In this document: piece by piece, positions 27,110-36,292 of the stretch | Layout of the letters: each line of letters opens with the position of its first letter | How positions within the stretch are numbered: the first letter of the stretch is position 1 | DNA from: Acinetobacter parvus DSM 16617 = CIP 108168 | GTDB taxonomy: Bacteria; Pseudomonadota; Gammaproteobacteria; Pseudomonadales; Moraxellaceae | Assembly (NCBI RefSeq): GCF_000368025.1 | Contig: NZ_KB849212.1 | Span: 1,072,733-1,136,732, forward strand | DNA length: 64,000 nt | Direction of reading: 5' to 3' | Program-made: the position numbers and the translations under genes | The notes under the pieces: model-generated | Seen by the model: only the letters and a program-made list of their open reading frames with translations | What the model was told of the DNA's origin: nothing | The model's database searches: none

Positions 27110-29368
27110 ATGTCTTCTTTTATCAGAACACGTAAGAAGTTTGTTTCATCTGCGATTGCATCATCTCTTTCTATGATTGCAACTGCAGCAATCGCGCAAG
27201 ATAAAGAAAATGTGGTTCAACTCCCAACGATTCATGCAGAAGCAACTGCTGAACAATTAAAAGTTGATGTATCTGCAAACAAGAAATATGTTGCGCCATT
27301 AAAAGACACACCAAAGACAGTGTCAGTCTTATCTCAAAAGTTATTGAAAGAAACAAATTCAAATACTTTATTAGAAGCACTTCGTAATGAGCCTGGTATC
27401 ACACTAGGTGCTGGTGAAGGCGGCATTCCGTATACAGATATTCCTTATATTCGTGGTTATAACGGACAAAGCGCGATCTATGTAGATGGTGTGCGCAACT
27501 CAACAACTCAAACACGTGATATGTTTGCGATTGAACAAGTCGAAGTAACTAAAGGCTCAAGCTCTGCTTTAACTGGCGGAAGTGGTGTTGGTGGCAGTAT
27601 CAACATGATTCCAAAAGTTGCGCATGAAGGTGATGAATATCAAGGAAGTGTTGCAGGCGGCACAGATAACTATAAGCATATCGTACTTGACGCAAACAAA
27701 GACTTTGGTAATGGAATCGCAGGTCGTGTTATTGCGATGGGGCATGAAAATGAGAAACCAGGACAGCACAATGGTGCAGAATACGCTCGTGTTGGTATTG
27801 CGCCTAGTCTAGCTTTCGGTTTAGGAACTGAAAACCGTGCGACCTTAAGTTACTACTTTATCAAAAGTAATGATGAGCCAGATTCAGGCATTCCATTTAA
27901 CAACCCTAACAATCCACCTCCAGGCTCGATCAAAGCTGATGGTCGCCCAGCAAATGTAAAACAAGGTTCTTACTATGGCTGGAAGGATCGTGATTTTGAT
28001 AAGCGTGAAAACCACATTGGCTCATTGAAGCTTGAACATGATTTTAATGATGACTTAACAGTTTCAAACACTGCAACATATAGCCATTCTAAAGCAAGCT
28101 ATATGTATACAAATCCAGATGATTCAAAAAGCAATATCTACAAAGGTAAAGTCTACCGTCGTGCAACACAGACCATTCGTGACACCGATGCATTTACCGA
28201 CCAACTTTCTTTAGCTGGGAAATTCAAAACTGGAGCATTAGCACATAGCTTCAATGTTGGTGCTGAATATAATCGCGAAGAAACCAATCGCGGTAACTAT
28301 AATATTAGTTATCCTGGATATACAGGTACAACGACTGCTGGTTTCAATGATAAATGTAATGATAACAATGGCTGGTGCACGGATCTCAATAATCCAAGTC
28401 CGAATGATCCATGGTTAGGCACACTAACACCAAATACTAAACAGACTACAATGACCAATGAAACAGTATCTGTATATGCATTAGACAGTATTGAATTCAA
28501 TAAATATTGGTTATTAAATCTTGGCGTACGTTGGGATCAATTTGATACAGAATTAAAATATAACAAAGATGTAACAGCTCGTGGTGTGACAACGCCAGCA
28601 GGTACTGTGTATTCAAATGATACAGACTACTTCTCTTATCAAGCAGGTGTAGTATTCCGCCCAACAGAGCATGGTAGTATCTATGCAAGTTTCGCAACTG
28701 CTGCCAACCCTGTAGGTATCGATCCTGATCTTGATTCACTTAGTGCTTCAAATAAAGACTTAGAACCAGAAAAAGCTCGTACATTTGAGATCGGAACGAA
28801 ATGGAGCCTTTGGAACAACCGTGCCAATGCGACAGCTGCAATCTTCCGTACTGAGAAGCAAAATACACGTATTAATATAGATGCGAATACAGTAACTAAT
28901 GCTGGTGAAAGTAAAGTTGATGGTTTTGAACTTGCTTTGACAGGTCACATTACTGATAAATGGGAAATGGCACTTGGCTATAGCTACTTAGATAGCGAAT
29001 TAACCAAAGCAGCTTATAACTTAGTTGCTCAAGAAGGTCGCCCTCTTCCATTCGTTGCTAAACAGAGTGCTAACTTGTGGAGTACATACCAAGTACTTCC
29101 AAAATTAACACTCGGTGCAGGCGTTCAATATCGCGATCAAGTTTTTGCGAATACCAATCCAAACACAGCCACCACTTCAACGAAAATTTTACCAACGTTT
29201 ACTATCTACAATGCGATGGCAAAGTATGATGTAAACAAGAATGTAAACTTACAGTTGAATGTAAATAACATTTCAGATAAGCGTTATTTTACAAGTGCTC
29301 ATGCTTCACACTATGCAAACGAAGGTGATGGCCGCAACGCAGTTCTTGCGATCAACTTTAAGTACTAA
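27110..29368 (+). CDS. piuA: TonB-dependent catecholate siderophore receptor, PiuA/Fiu-like
   Basis: The 752-residue protein has a signal peptide ending near AIAQ, a plug domain (about residues 55-165, with YIRGYNGQSAIYVDGVRN) and a 22-strand barrel ending in a terminal aromatic residue pair (FKY). Sequence and the downstream piuC place it with PiuA/Fiu receptors, which take up ferric catechol compounds and, in Acinetobacter, siderophore-linked beta-lactams. A Fur-like site lies just upstream. The terminator between it and piuC suggests that piuC is expressed at a lower level. Confidence 0.87.
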   Translation: MSSFIRTRKKFVSSAIASSLSMIATAAIAQDKENVVQLPTIHAEATAEQLKVDVSANKKYVAPLKDTPKTVSVLSQKLLKETNSNTLLEALRNEPGITLGAGEGGIPYTDIPYIRGYNGQSAIYVDGVRNSTTQTRDMFAIEQVEVTKGSSSALTGGSGVGGSINMIPKVAHEGDEYQGSVAGGTDNYKHIVLDANKDFGNGIAGRVIAMGHENEKPGQHNGAEYARVGIAPSLAFGLGTENRATLSYYFIKSNDEPDSGIPFNNPNNPPPGSIKADGRPANVKQGSYYGWKDRDFDKRENHIGSLKLEHDFNDDLTVSNTATYSHSKASYMYTNPDDSKSNIYKGKVYRRATQTIRDTDAFTDQLSLAGKFKTGALAHSFNVGAEYNREETNRGNYNISYPGYTGTTTAGFNDKCNDNNGWCTDLNNPSPNDPWLGTLTPNTKQTTMTNETVSVYALDSIEFNKYWLLNLGVRWDQFDTELKYNKDVTARGVTTPAGTVYSNDTDYFSYQAGVVFRPTEHGSIYASFATAANPVGIDPDLDSLSASNKDLEPEKARTFEIGTKWSLWNNRANATAAIFRTEKQNTRINIDANTVTNAGESKVDGFELALTGHITDKWEMALGYSYLDSELTKAAYNLVAQEGRPLPFVAKQSANLWSTYQVLPKLTLGAGVQYRDQVFANTNPNTATTSTKILPTFTIYNAMAKYDVNKNVNLQLNVNNISDKRYFTSAHASHYANEGDGRNAVLAINFKY

Positions 29369-29409
29369 ATCCCTTAAAAAAATTAGGGTATTTACTTAAA
29401 CTCATTTAA

Positions 29410-29437
29410 AATAGCCTCTCTATGAGGCTATTTTTTA
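29410..29437 (+). terminator. Terminator between piuA and piuC
   Basis: Perfect nine-base stem AATAGCCTC (29410-29418) with GAGGCTATT (29424-29432), then T-run. It lies 41 bp after the receptor stop and 28 bp before the oxygenase start, so read-through is the likely way the two genes are linked. Confidence 0.88.
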
Positions 29438-29465
29438 TAATAATCAATTGAAAGGGATATGCTCA

Positions 29466-30149
29466 GTGATCCATCACATTCCGAATGTTTTGACAAAAGA
29501 ACAAGTCGCCGAATTCCGTAAATTAATGGAAGCAGCAGATTGGGTCGGTGGAAAAATTACAGCTGGCACACTCTCAGCTTCCGTAAAACGTAATCAACAA
29601 CTTTCAGAGAGTGACCCTTTAACCCACCAACTTAGTGCACTTGTGATGGATGCAATTTGGAAAAATCCAACTTTCCAAGCAGCTGCACTCCCCAAGCAAA
29701 TGATTCCACCTTTGTTTAATCGCTACGATGAACACGAAAGTTTTGGTTTTCATGTCGATAATTCAATTCGTTTAGTGAGAGGGACTCATCAACAACTTCG
29801 CACAGATTTATCGTGTACTTTATTTTTGAGTGAACCTGAAGAATATGATGGTGGTGATCTCGTTATTGAAGATACTTATGGCTACCATGAAGTGAAATTA
29901 CCAGCAGGTGATGTCGTACTCTACCCTTCAACAAGCTTGCATGAAGTCAGTAGTATTACGCGTGGTACCCGATTTGCTTCATTTTTTTGGGTACAAAGTT
30001 TGATTAGAGATGATCAAAAGCGTCATATGCTCTTTAATTTGGATGAAAGTATTCGTCAACTTCGCATAGATCATGGTGATGCATATCCAGAAGTAATGAA
30101 ACTCACCAATATTTATCATAATCTCATTCGTATGTGGTCAGAACTCTGA
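29466..30149 (+). CDS. piuC: PiuC/YbiX-type Fe(II)- and 2-oxoglutarate-dependent oxygenase
   Basis: The 227-residue protein has the double-stranded beta-helix metal site: HVD (FGFHVDNS, about residue 96) with a distal His in TSLHEVSS and the 2-oxoglutarate-binding Arg in TRGTRFASFFW. PiuC/YbiX sits beside piuA/fiu in many bacteria and is thought to help iron release or modify the ligand. I chose the GTG at 29466: it follows AAAGGGA by eight bases and gives the family-typical start (IHHIPNVL). Confidence 0.9.
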   Translation: MIHHIPNVLTKEQVAEFRKLMEAADWVGGKITAGTLSASVKRNQQLSESDPLTHQLSALVMDAIWKNPTFQAAALPKQMIPPLFNRYDEHESFGFHVDNSIRLVRGTHQQLRTDLSCTLFLSEPEEYDGGDLVIEDTYGYHEVKLPAGDVVLYPSTSLHEVSSITRGTRFASFFWVQSLIRDDQKRHMLFNLDESIRQLRIDHGDAYPEVMKLTNIYHNLIRMWSEL

Positions 30150-30299
30150 CCACTTCATTTTTCACCATGCTGAATAAATTCTGTAATTTTTTATTAAAAA
30201 ATAGACTCATTTAGAAAAAATATCCCACTCAACTATCAATTCTTGCAAAAAACAGGAAAACATTTTCCACAATTAAGAGCTAGAATGCTGTTATAGACC

Positions 30300-30602
30300 T
30301 TTGCAGCTAGCTTATTTTAACCTAGACTGATTTTTATTAGATGATTAATATAGCTGCAAAACCGAATCATAATTTTGAATGGTAGATGATGAAAACAAGT
30401 GATGACTTTATCCATCCGTCTTATATAAAAAACCTCGCTGCCCTGCTGGTGCCGCGCCTCGCGTGCGTATAAATTTTTCTGTCTGGTTTCAGGTATTTAA
30501 AACATATTCTCTTTAAATTAATTGTTATAGACACCATATATATTCGTAGCACGTTGCATTTATTTTGAAGCGGCAACCCATGCTACAACAAGGAGTTATC
30601 TC
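30300..30602 (+). promoter_or_regulatory. leuA leader: two hairpins around a short reading frame
   Basis: The 5' region of leuA contains a perfect ten-base inverted repeat, TTTGCAGCTA (30300-30309) with TAGCTGCAAA (30351-30360). A 28-codon reading frame follows (30386-30472). A second hairpin, GTAGCA/TGCTAC plus GTTGC/GCAAC (30546-30586), ends four bases before the AAGGAG ribosome-binding site. No U-tract follows the second hairpin. Control, if any, would therefore more likely act on leuA translation or on RNA stability than through a standard intrinsic terminator. Confidence 0.5.
30386..30472 (+). CDS. Putative Leu-rich leader peptide of leuA
   Basis: This 28-residue frame starts with two ATG codons and ends NLAALLVPRLACV. 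Four of the last twelve codons are Leu (CTC, CTG, CTG, CTC). Its second half is clearly GC-richer than the flanking DNA, which suggests selected codons. Placed 130 bp before leuA, it fits a ribosome-sensing leader responding to leucine supply. The ribosome-binding site is weak (GGTAG). Leader identity is inferred from position and composition. Confidence 0.5.
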   Translation: MMKTSDDFIHPSYIKNLAALLVPRLACV

Positions 30603-32300
30603 ATGATGTTGGCTGACCCAAGCAAAAAATACCGCCGTATGTATCAACGTGTGGATTTACCAGATCGTCAATGGCCGAACAATGAAATCAATCAGGCGCC
30701 AATCTGGATGAGTACCGATCTTCGTGATGGTAATCAGGCCATTTTTGAACCAATGAACATGGATCAAAAATTAAAAATGTTCCATATGTTGGTCAAAATT
30801 GGTTTTAAACATATTGAAATTGGTTTTCCATCGGCTTCACAAATTGATTTTGATTTTACTCAAAAATTAATTCAGGAAAATTTGATTCCTGATGATGTGT
30901 ATATTGAAGTGTTGGTACAGGCGCGTGACCATTTGATCGAACGTACCTTTGAGTCTTTGGTCGGTGCAAAACGTGCGATTGTGCATATCTACAACTCAAA
31001 CTCTCCGACTTTCCGTAAGAAAGTATTGAATGTAGATGCAAACGGCGCAAAGCAACTTGCAATTAATGCAGCAAATAAAGTCAAAGAATACGCAGCACAA
31101 TACCCTGCAACTGAATGGATTTTCCAATATAGTCCAGAGTGTTTTTCTGCAACAGAATTGGAAGTTGCCAAAGATGTCTGTGATGCGGTCACGGAAATTT
31201 GGGAAGCGTCTCCAACCAATAAGGTGATCTTGAACTTGCCTGCAACGGTTGAGGTTTCAACGCCAAATGTCTATGCCGATCAAATCGAATGGATGCACCG
31301 CAACTTGGCGCGTCGTGATGGCGTGATTATCTCAGTTCACTGTCACAATGACCGTGGTTGTGGTATCGCTGCTTCTGAATTGGCGATTATGGCAGGTGCT
31401 GATCGTGTTGAAGGTTGCGTGTTTGGTAATGGTGAACGTACAGGTAACGTCGATATTGCTGCGATTGCCTTGAACATGTATACCCAAGGTGTCGCACCAA
31501 ACTTGGATTTCTCCAATATCAACGAAATCATTGCAACAGTTGAAGAATGTACAGGTTTACCTGTGCACCCACGTCATCCATATGCAGGTGATTTAGTCTT
31601 TACCGCTTTCTCTGGTTCGCATCAGGATGCGATTAAAAAAGGCTTCGAATTCCAGAAAAATGAAGAGATCTGGGATATGCCATACTTGCCAATCGATCCT
31701 AAAGATTTAGGTCGTGACTATGATGCGGTGATTCGTGTCAATAGCCAATCTGGTAAAGGTGGTATTGCCTATTTGTTAGAGTCAAACTACAACGTTGCTT
31801 TACCACGCCGACTACAAATCGAGTTCAGCCAAATCGTACAGCAACATACTGATGAAAACGGTACAGAAATCAGTGCACATGAAATTTGGACCTTATTCCA
31901 AAATACCTATGTGGATGTGAAAAATCGTCATTACCAAACCAAGCATTATCAATTGTCTGATATTAATGGTACACAAATCATTGAATTAGATATTGAAATT
32001 GATGGTGAAGTACAACGTTTACGCGGTGAAGGTAATGGCCCAATTTCGGCAATGCTCGATGCGTTACAATTGCCAATTGATGTTGTAAATTATGAAGAGC
32101 GCAGCATCGGTTCAGGTGCCAATGCCAAGGCCCTTGCCTTGATTGAGCTTCAGGTCAAAGGCACAGGTAAGAGCGCATTTGGTGCAGGGATTCATGACAA
32201 TATCGTCACCTCGTCCATTGAAGCGATTATTGCATGTACCAATCGTTTAATTGAACAAGGTGTACTTACAACTAAGCAAGTTGCTGCTGCGGCAGTTTAA
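30603..32300 (+). CDS. leuA: 2-Isopropylmalate synthase
   Basis: The 565-residue protein is the long LeuA type. It has the catalytic TDLRDGNQ block (residues 38-45), the metal ligands in HCHNDRG near residue 247 and a C-terminal LeuA regulatory domain (about 430-560) with GxGNGPISA, which binds leucine for feedback inhibition. It condenses 2-oxoisovalerate with acetyl-CoA. AAGGAG lies seven bases before the first of two ATGs. The structured leader upstream suggests leucine-responsive expression. Confidence 0.96.
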   Translation: MMLADPSKKYRRMYQRVDLPDRQWPNNEINQAPIWMSTDLRDGNQAIFEPMNMDQKLKMFHMLVKIGFKHIEIGFPSASQIDFDFTQKLIQENLIPDDVYIEVLVQARDHLIERTFESLVGAKRAIVHIYNSNSPTFRKKVLNVDANGAKQLAINAANKVKEYAAQYPATEWIFQYSPECFSATELEVAKDVCDAVTEIWEASPTNKVILNLPATVEVSTPNVYADQIEWMHRNLARRDGVIISVHCHNDRGCGIAASELAIMAGADRVEGCVFGNGERTGNVDIAAIALNMYTQGVAPNLDFSNINEIIATVEECTGLPVHPRHPYAGDLVFTAFSGSHQDAIKKGFEFQKNEEIWDMPYLPIDPKDLGRDYDAVIRVNSQSGKGGIAYLLESNYNVALPRRLQIEFSQIVQQHTDENGTEISAHEIWTLFQNTYVDVKNRHYQTKHYQLSDINGTQIIELDIEIDGEVQRLRGEGNGPISAMLDALQLPIDVVNYEERSIGSGANAKALALIELQVKGTGKSAFGAGIHDNIVTSSIEAIIACTNRLIEQGVLTTKQVAAAAV

Positions 32301-32338
32301 GCAAAGCTGAGTTGTAATATCAGAAAAAATGACTTTTG

Positions 32339-32369
32339 AAAGGATACCTGAATTGGTATCCTTTTATTA
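32339..32369 (+). terminator. leuA terminator
   Basis: Perfect ten-base stem AAAGGATACC (32339-32348) with GGTATCCTTT (32355-32364), six-base loop, short T-run. Confidence 0.85.
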
Positions 32370-32403
32370 TTGATCAAAGATTTATACAAGGCGAATCATT
32401 CCA

Positions 32404-33564
32404 GTGTCTTTTCCATCGGATTCAGTGGGTTTAGTCACACCACAAAAATTTCAATTTGAGCAACCATTAGAGCTTGAATGTGGGCGTATCCTGCCACGTT
32501 TTGATTTGATGGTTGAAACCTATGGAACACTTAATGCAGATAAATCCAATGCAATCTTAATTTGCCATGCATTATCTGGGCATCATCATGCTGCGGGTTA
32601 TCATCATGCAGATGATAAAAAAGCAGGTTGGTGGGATAGCTGTATTGGTCCTGGCAAAGCGATTGATACCAATCATTTTTTTATTGTTTCTTTAAATAAT
32701 ATTGGTGGTTGTAATGGTTCAACAGGCCCAACATCGCCAAACCCTGAAAATGAAAATCGTCCTTATGGTCCAGATTTTCCATTAGTCACTGTGCGTGACT
32801 GGGTAAAGACCCAAGCCATGCTATCTGATCGCCTCGGAATTGATGTTTGGTTTGCCGTGATTGGTGGTTCGTTAGGTGGCATGCAAGCACTACAATGGTC
32901 ATTGGACTATGCTGATCGTTTAAAAAAATGTGTCATTATCGCCAGTGCACCAAAATTATCGGCACAAAATATTGCCTTTAATGAAGTTGCTCGCCAATCG
33001 ATTCTCTCTGATCCAGATTTCCATCATGGGCGTTACTTGGAAAATGACAGTTATCCAAAACGTGGGTTAATTTTGGCGCGTATGGTCGGTCATATTACGT
33101 ATTTGTCTGAAGAAGCCATGAAACAGAAATTTGGTCGTGATTTGAAATCTGGAAAATTTATGTATGGTTTTGATGTCGAATTCCAAGTTGAAAGTTATTT
33201 ACGTTATCAAGGCGAACAATTTAGTCGCAATTTTGATGCAAATACTTACTTGATTATGACCAAGGCCTTGGATTATTTTGATCCATCTCGTGAGTATGAA
33301 CATTCCTTGACTAAAGCAATGAGCAAGCCTAAATGCAAATTCTTGGTGATTTCATTTACGACTGACTGGCGTTTTAGCCCGAGTCGCTCACAAGAATTAG
33401 TTGATGCTCTAATTGATAATCATAAGCCCGTCAGTTACTTAGATATTGATGCAGAACAAGGTCATGACTCGTTCTTATTCCCAATCCCGCTTTATGTCAA
33501 AACACTTCGAGCATTTTTAGGTGGAGCGCAACAGTTGCAATCGACCCGTTTGGAGAATATCTAA
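32404..33564 (+). CDS. metX: Homoserine O-acyltransferase MetX
   Basis: The 386-residue alpha/beta hydrolase has the nucleophile block GGSLGGMQ with Ser156, and the late Asp/His region around [10 protein letters not shown]. It transfers an acetyl or succinyl group to homoserine, the entry step of methionine synthesis. MetX enzymes of some gammaproteobacteria use succinyl-CoA, and I cannot settle the donor by eye. The start is GTG. metW overlaps its stop by one base, as is usual for this pair. Confidence 0.94.
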   Translation: MSFPSDSVGLVTPQKFQFEQPLELECGRILPRFDLMVETYGTLNADKSNAILICHALSGHHHAAGYHHADDKKAGWWDSCIGPGKAIDTNHFFIVSLNNIGGCNGSTGPTSPNPENENRPYGPDFPLVTVRDWVKTQAMLSDRLGIDVWFAVIGGSLGGMQALQWSLDYADRLKKCVIIASAPKLSAQNIAFNEVARQSILSDPDFHHGRYLENDSYPKRGLILARMVGHITYLSEEAMKQKFGRDLKSGKFMYGFDVEFQVESYLRYQGEQFSRNFDANTYLIMTKALDYFDPSREYEHSLTKAMSKPKCKFLVISFTTDWRFSPSRSQELVDALIDNHKPVSYLDIDAEQGHDSFLFPIPLYVKTLRAFLGGAQQLQSTRLENI

Positions 33565-34157
33565 TGCGTATAGATCAACGACTGGCTGAAAGATGGATTA
33601 AACCTGATTCCAACGTACTGGATTTAGGCTGTGGTGATGGTGAATTACTGGCGCATATGAGCAAACAGCATAATATTCGTGCTTATGGATTAGAAATTGA
33701 TCAAGAAAAGATTGCAATTGCCATCAGTCGGGGGTTAAATATTATCCAACAGGATTTAAACTTGGGGTTAAGCCGTTTTGCCGACCAGTCGTTTGACTCT
33801 GTGGTTATGGCACAAGCTTTGCAAGCTGTAGATGCGCCCGATGTATTACTTCGTGATATGGTGCGTGTCGGAAAACAGGCAATTATTACTTTTCCAAACT
33901 TTGCGTATTGGAAGAATCGTTCTTTTCTTGCATTGAAAGGAAAAATGCCTGTTTCTGAAGCTTTACCCTATATGTGGTATAACACCCCAAATATTCATTT
34001 ATGTACTTTCCGTGATTTCGAAGCCTTATGTGCAGAAAACGGAATTAAAATTATTAATCGACTTGCCGTCAATGGTGACCAACAAGGTAGTATGCTCAGT
34101 AAGCATATGCCGAACCTATTTGGTGAAGTCGCAATTTATCGAGTGAGTGCTCTATGA
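33564..34157 (+). CDS. metW: Methionine biosynthesis protein MetW
   Basis: The 197-residue class I methyltransferase-fold protein has the SAM-binding motif VLDLGCGDGEL at residues 19-29. MetW is encoded with MetX across proteobacteria and supports homoserine acylation. Start and stop overlap its neighbours (TAATG with metX, ATGA with the Sel1 gene), so the three genes are translationally coupled. Confidence 0.93.
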   Translation: MRIDQRLAERWIKPDSNVLDLGCGDGELLAHMSKQHNIRAYGLEIDQEKIAIAISRGLNIIQQDLNLGLSRFADQSFDSVVMAQALQAVDAPDVLLRDMVRVGKQAIITFPNFAYWKNRSFLALKGKMPVSEALPYMWYNTPNIHLCTFRDFEALCAENGIKIINRLAVNGDQQGSMLSKHMPNLFGEVAIYRVSAL

Positions 34158-34741
34158 AAAAGACATTAATCAGCACGTTTTTATTTGGCATAGTCAGCTT
34201 TCAAACGCATGCAGAATATGTTGCTCAACCACAGTCTGTAGCAACACAAGCAGCTAGATACTCTGTGATGAGTATTGGCGAGTTACAAAGCGCAGCAAAA
34301 TCTGGTCAAGCTGGGGCACAATTTTATCTAGCAACACGTTACCAGTTTGGTAAAGAAGTGGCTAAAGATGAAAAACAAGCTTTCACTTTATTCAAGGCAG
34401 CAGCAGATCAAGGTTTATCTGCGGCGCAATTGAATGTCGGTCGTATGTATGCAGATGGCATCGGTACGAAGAAAGATGAAGCTTTGGCGCGTAAATATTT
34501 CGAGAAAGCTGCGAGTAATGGCGATAACCGTGCCAGCTTTAATCTCGCGATGATGGAAGAGCAAAAGAAAAACTATGTTGGTGCTTACCAATGGTATGAG
34601 CTTTCAACCCGTGACGGTATGCTGGATACTAAAGTCATCAGTCTTTCTGAAGGTAAGAAAACAGCGTTGGCTGCAAACTTAACTCAAGATCAGATTCGTA
34701 CTGCACGTGATCGTGCAGATAAATGGATTCAAGCGCAATAA
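34154..34741 (+). CDS. Secreted Sel1-repeat protein
   Basis: This 195-residue protein has a signal peptide ending near THAE and at least two Sel1-type (TPR-like) repeats between residues 50 and 145, seen in KDEKQAFTLFKAAADQG and KDEALARKYFEKAASNG. Such solenoids mediate protein contacts. It overlaps metW by 4 bp (ATGA), so it is expressed with methionine genes, though no link to methionine is known to me. It ends the operon, before a strong terminator. Confidence 0.87.
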   Translation: MKKTLISTFLFGIVSFQTHAEYVAQPQSVATQAARYSVMSIGELQSAAKSGQAGAQFYLATRYQFGKEVAKDEKQAFTLFKAAADQGLSAAQLNVGRMYADGIGTKKDEALARKYFEKAASNGDNRASFNLAMMEEQKKNYVGAYQWYELSTRDGMLDTKVISLSEGKKTALAANLTQDQIRTARDRADKWIQAQ

Positions 34742-34767
34742 TCTTTTTAGATCTATTGAATGATATA

Positions 34768-34800
34768 AAAACCGACTTGTAAGAGTCGGTTTTTGTTTTT
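34768..34800 (+). terminator. Terminator of the metX-metW-Sel1 operon
   Basis: Perfect ten-base stem AAAACCGACT (34768-34777) with AGTCGGTTTT (34784-34793), then a T-rich tail. Confidence 0.9.
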
Positions 34801-34822
34801 TAGAATACATTCCATAATTGGA

Positions 34823-35104
34823 TTAGAACCAATACTTTTGCATCGCTTTTAAAAATTCTTGTGTTATTAAGTCATCAGACTTTAAGCTAACGATGGCATC
34901 AATACTACAATTTGGACATAAAGCCGTATTTCCATCATCACACCAATCTTGGATATTTTTATAATCAAAAATATCCAAGCAATAAAAACAGCCACAAAAT
35001 GCACTATCTCTTAAAATATGCCGATGATAGTTTGAAAATTTATGTGCATCAATTACATCAGTTTGATGAAAATTCTTAGATGACTTAAAACCTATGGAAT
35101 CATT
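34823..35104 (-). pseudogene. Cys-rich small protein lacking a usual start codon
   Basis: A continuous 93-residue frame on the minus strand encodes a recognisable small cytoplasmic protein type: AHKFSNYHR, then CGCFYC, then ALCPNC, ending EFLKAMQKYWF. The four to five Cys look like a zinc ribbon. Between the upstream in-frame stop (35105-35107) and the conserved region there is no ATG, GTG or TTG. Either the start codon is lost (pseudogene), or translation begins at ATA/ATT near 35063-35095. The frame is otherwise intact to its stop, which argues for a recent loss or a rare start. It lies divergent from rdgB. Confidence 0.7.
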
Positions 35105-35198
35105 TTAGCTTAAATGTGTAATTGTTTCGATGAATAAAATCTATCATAAATAATCCGTTAAAATACTTATCATATTTCTGAAAAACTGAGAATTTACT

Positions 35199-35822
35199 AT
35201 GCCCATTCCTCACTGGTTCAATCAAGGCAGCCTTGTCCTCGCCAGTAATAACAAAGGTAAAGTTGCGGAATTTGAACATCTTTTTCAGCAACTCAATCTG
35301 CCTGTTGAAATCATTCCCCAAGGAAAACTCAACATTGAAGATGCCATCGAAGATGGTTTGAGCTTTGTGGAAAATGCCATTATCAAGGCACGTCATGCTT
35401 CCAAAATTTCGGGTAAACCTGCGATCGCAGATGACTCAGGACTTTGTGTACCAATTCTGGGTGGTGCACCTGGCATTTACTCCGCACGTTATGCAGGCGA
35501 ACATGGCAATGACGCTGCCAATAATCAAAAACTTTTGGCTGACCTTGTGCCATTCCGCAAAGAGGGTGAAGCGATTGAGGGCATGTTTGTCTGTGTTCTG
35601 GCGCTGGTGACTCATGCAGAAGACCCACTGCCACAAATCTTTCAGGGCATTTGGAAAGGTGAAATTTTACAAGCTGCTCGTGGAGAAAATGGTTTTGGCT
35701 ATGATCCCCTATTTTGGCTGCCTGAGCTCAATCTTTCCAGTGCGGAACTCAGCAAGGAAGAGAAAAGTAAAATTAGCCATCGTGGTAAAGCGATGCAGCT
35801 CTTCAAAGCTAGCTTAATATAA
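35199..35822 (+). CDS. rdgB: XTP/dITP pyrophosphatase (RdgB/HAM1)
   Basis: The 207-residue protein opens with the family motif LASNNKGK (residues 13-20). It also has the conserved ADDSGL block, the GGAPGIYSARYAG block and a final SHRGKA. It removes non-canonical purine nucleotides (ITP, XTP and the deoxy forms) from the pool, protecting DNA and RNA. It is monocistronic with its own terminator. Confidence 0.95.
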   Translation: MPIPHWFNQGSLVLASNNKGKVAEFEHLFQQLNLPVEIIPQGKLNIEDAIEDGLSFVENAIIKARHASKISGKPAIADDSGLCVPILGGAPGIYSARYAGEHGNDAANNQKLLADLVPFRKEGEAIEGMFVCVLALVTHAEDPLPQIFQGIWKGEILQAARGENGFGYDPLFWLPELNLSSAELSKEEKSKISHRGKAMQLFKASLI

Positions 35823-35832
35823 ATCGCACTGC

Positions 35833-35865
35833 GTGCTCTAGTTAATAAAAACTAGAGCACTTTTA
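35833..35865 (+). terminator. rdgB terminator
   Basis: Perfect eleven-base stem GTGCTCTAGTT (35833-35843) with AACTAGAGCAC (35850-35860), then TTTT. Confidence 0.88.
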
Positions 35866-36064
35866 GATAAAATAAAAATCAAGCACGCTGAATTTAGAAT
35901 AACAAAAACCTTGTATTAAACCTTGATTACAAACCAAAAAGTAAAATTATCTATTCAACTATTTAAAGCTACTTATCCCTCTGTCGCAAAATTGCAATAT
36001 AAGTGTCACACATTTGTCATGCCAAGCTGTTGAGATATATACAAAGTTTGATAGGAATAAAATT

Positions 36065-36280
36065 ATGGCTGGTTTATCAATTTGGCACGTACTCATTTTT
36101 GCAATCGTAGTTATTTTACTTTTCGGTACATCAAAGCTTAAAAACTTAGGTAAAGATGTCGGTGGTGCCGTTAAAGATTTCAAAAAATCAATGAAAGATG
36201 ACGAAGCGGCAGCATCTCTAAATGAACCCCGTACGATTGATGCACAAGTAAAAAATACTGAAAGCTCAGTGAAAAGCTAA
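36065..36280 (+). CDS. tatA: Sec-independent translocase protein TatA
   Basis: The 71-residue protein has one N-terminal membrane helix, the [22 protein letters not shown] hinge and amphipathic helix region (split here at about residues 20-41), and a polar tail. TatA multimers form the Tat pore. I use the ATG at 36065 (MAGLSIW), with AGGAA upstream; a longer in-frame start at 36014 has no family support. First gene of tatABC. Confidence 0.95.
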   Translation: MAGLSIWHVLIFAIVVILLFGTSKLKNLGKDVGGAVKDFKKSMKDDEAAASLNEPRTIDAQVKNTESSVKS

Positions 36281-36292
36281 GCAGGCGACACT

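Noticed and set aside
26937..27176. 79-codon frame overlapping the piuA start
   Set aside because: It is AT-rich, overlaps the Fur-like site and the signal peptide of piuA, and has no ribosome-binding site.
30546..30586. Second leuA leader hairpin as an intrinsic terminator
   Set aside because: No T-run follows; the ribosome-binding site begins four bases later.
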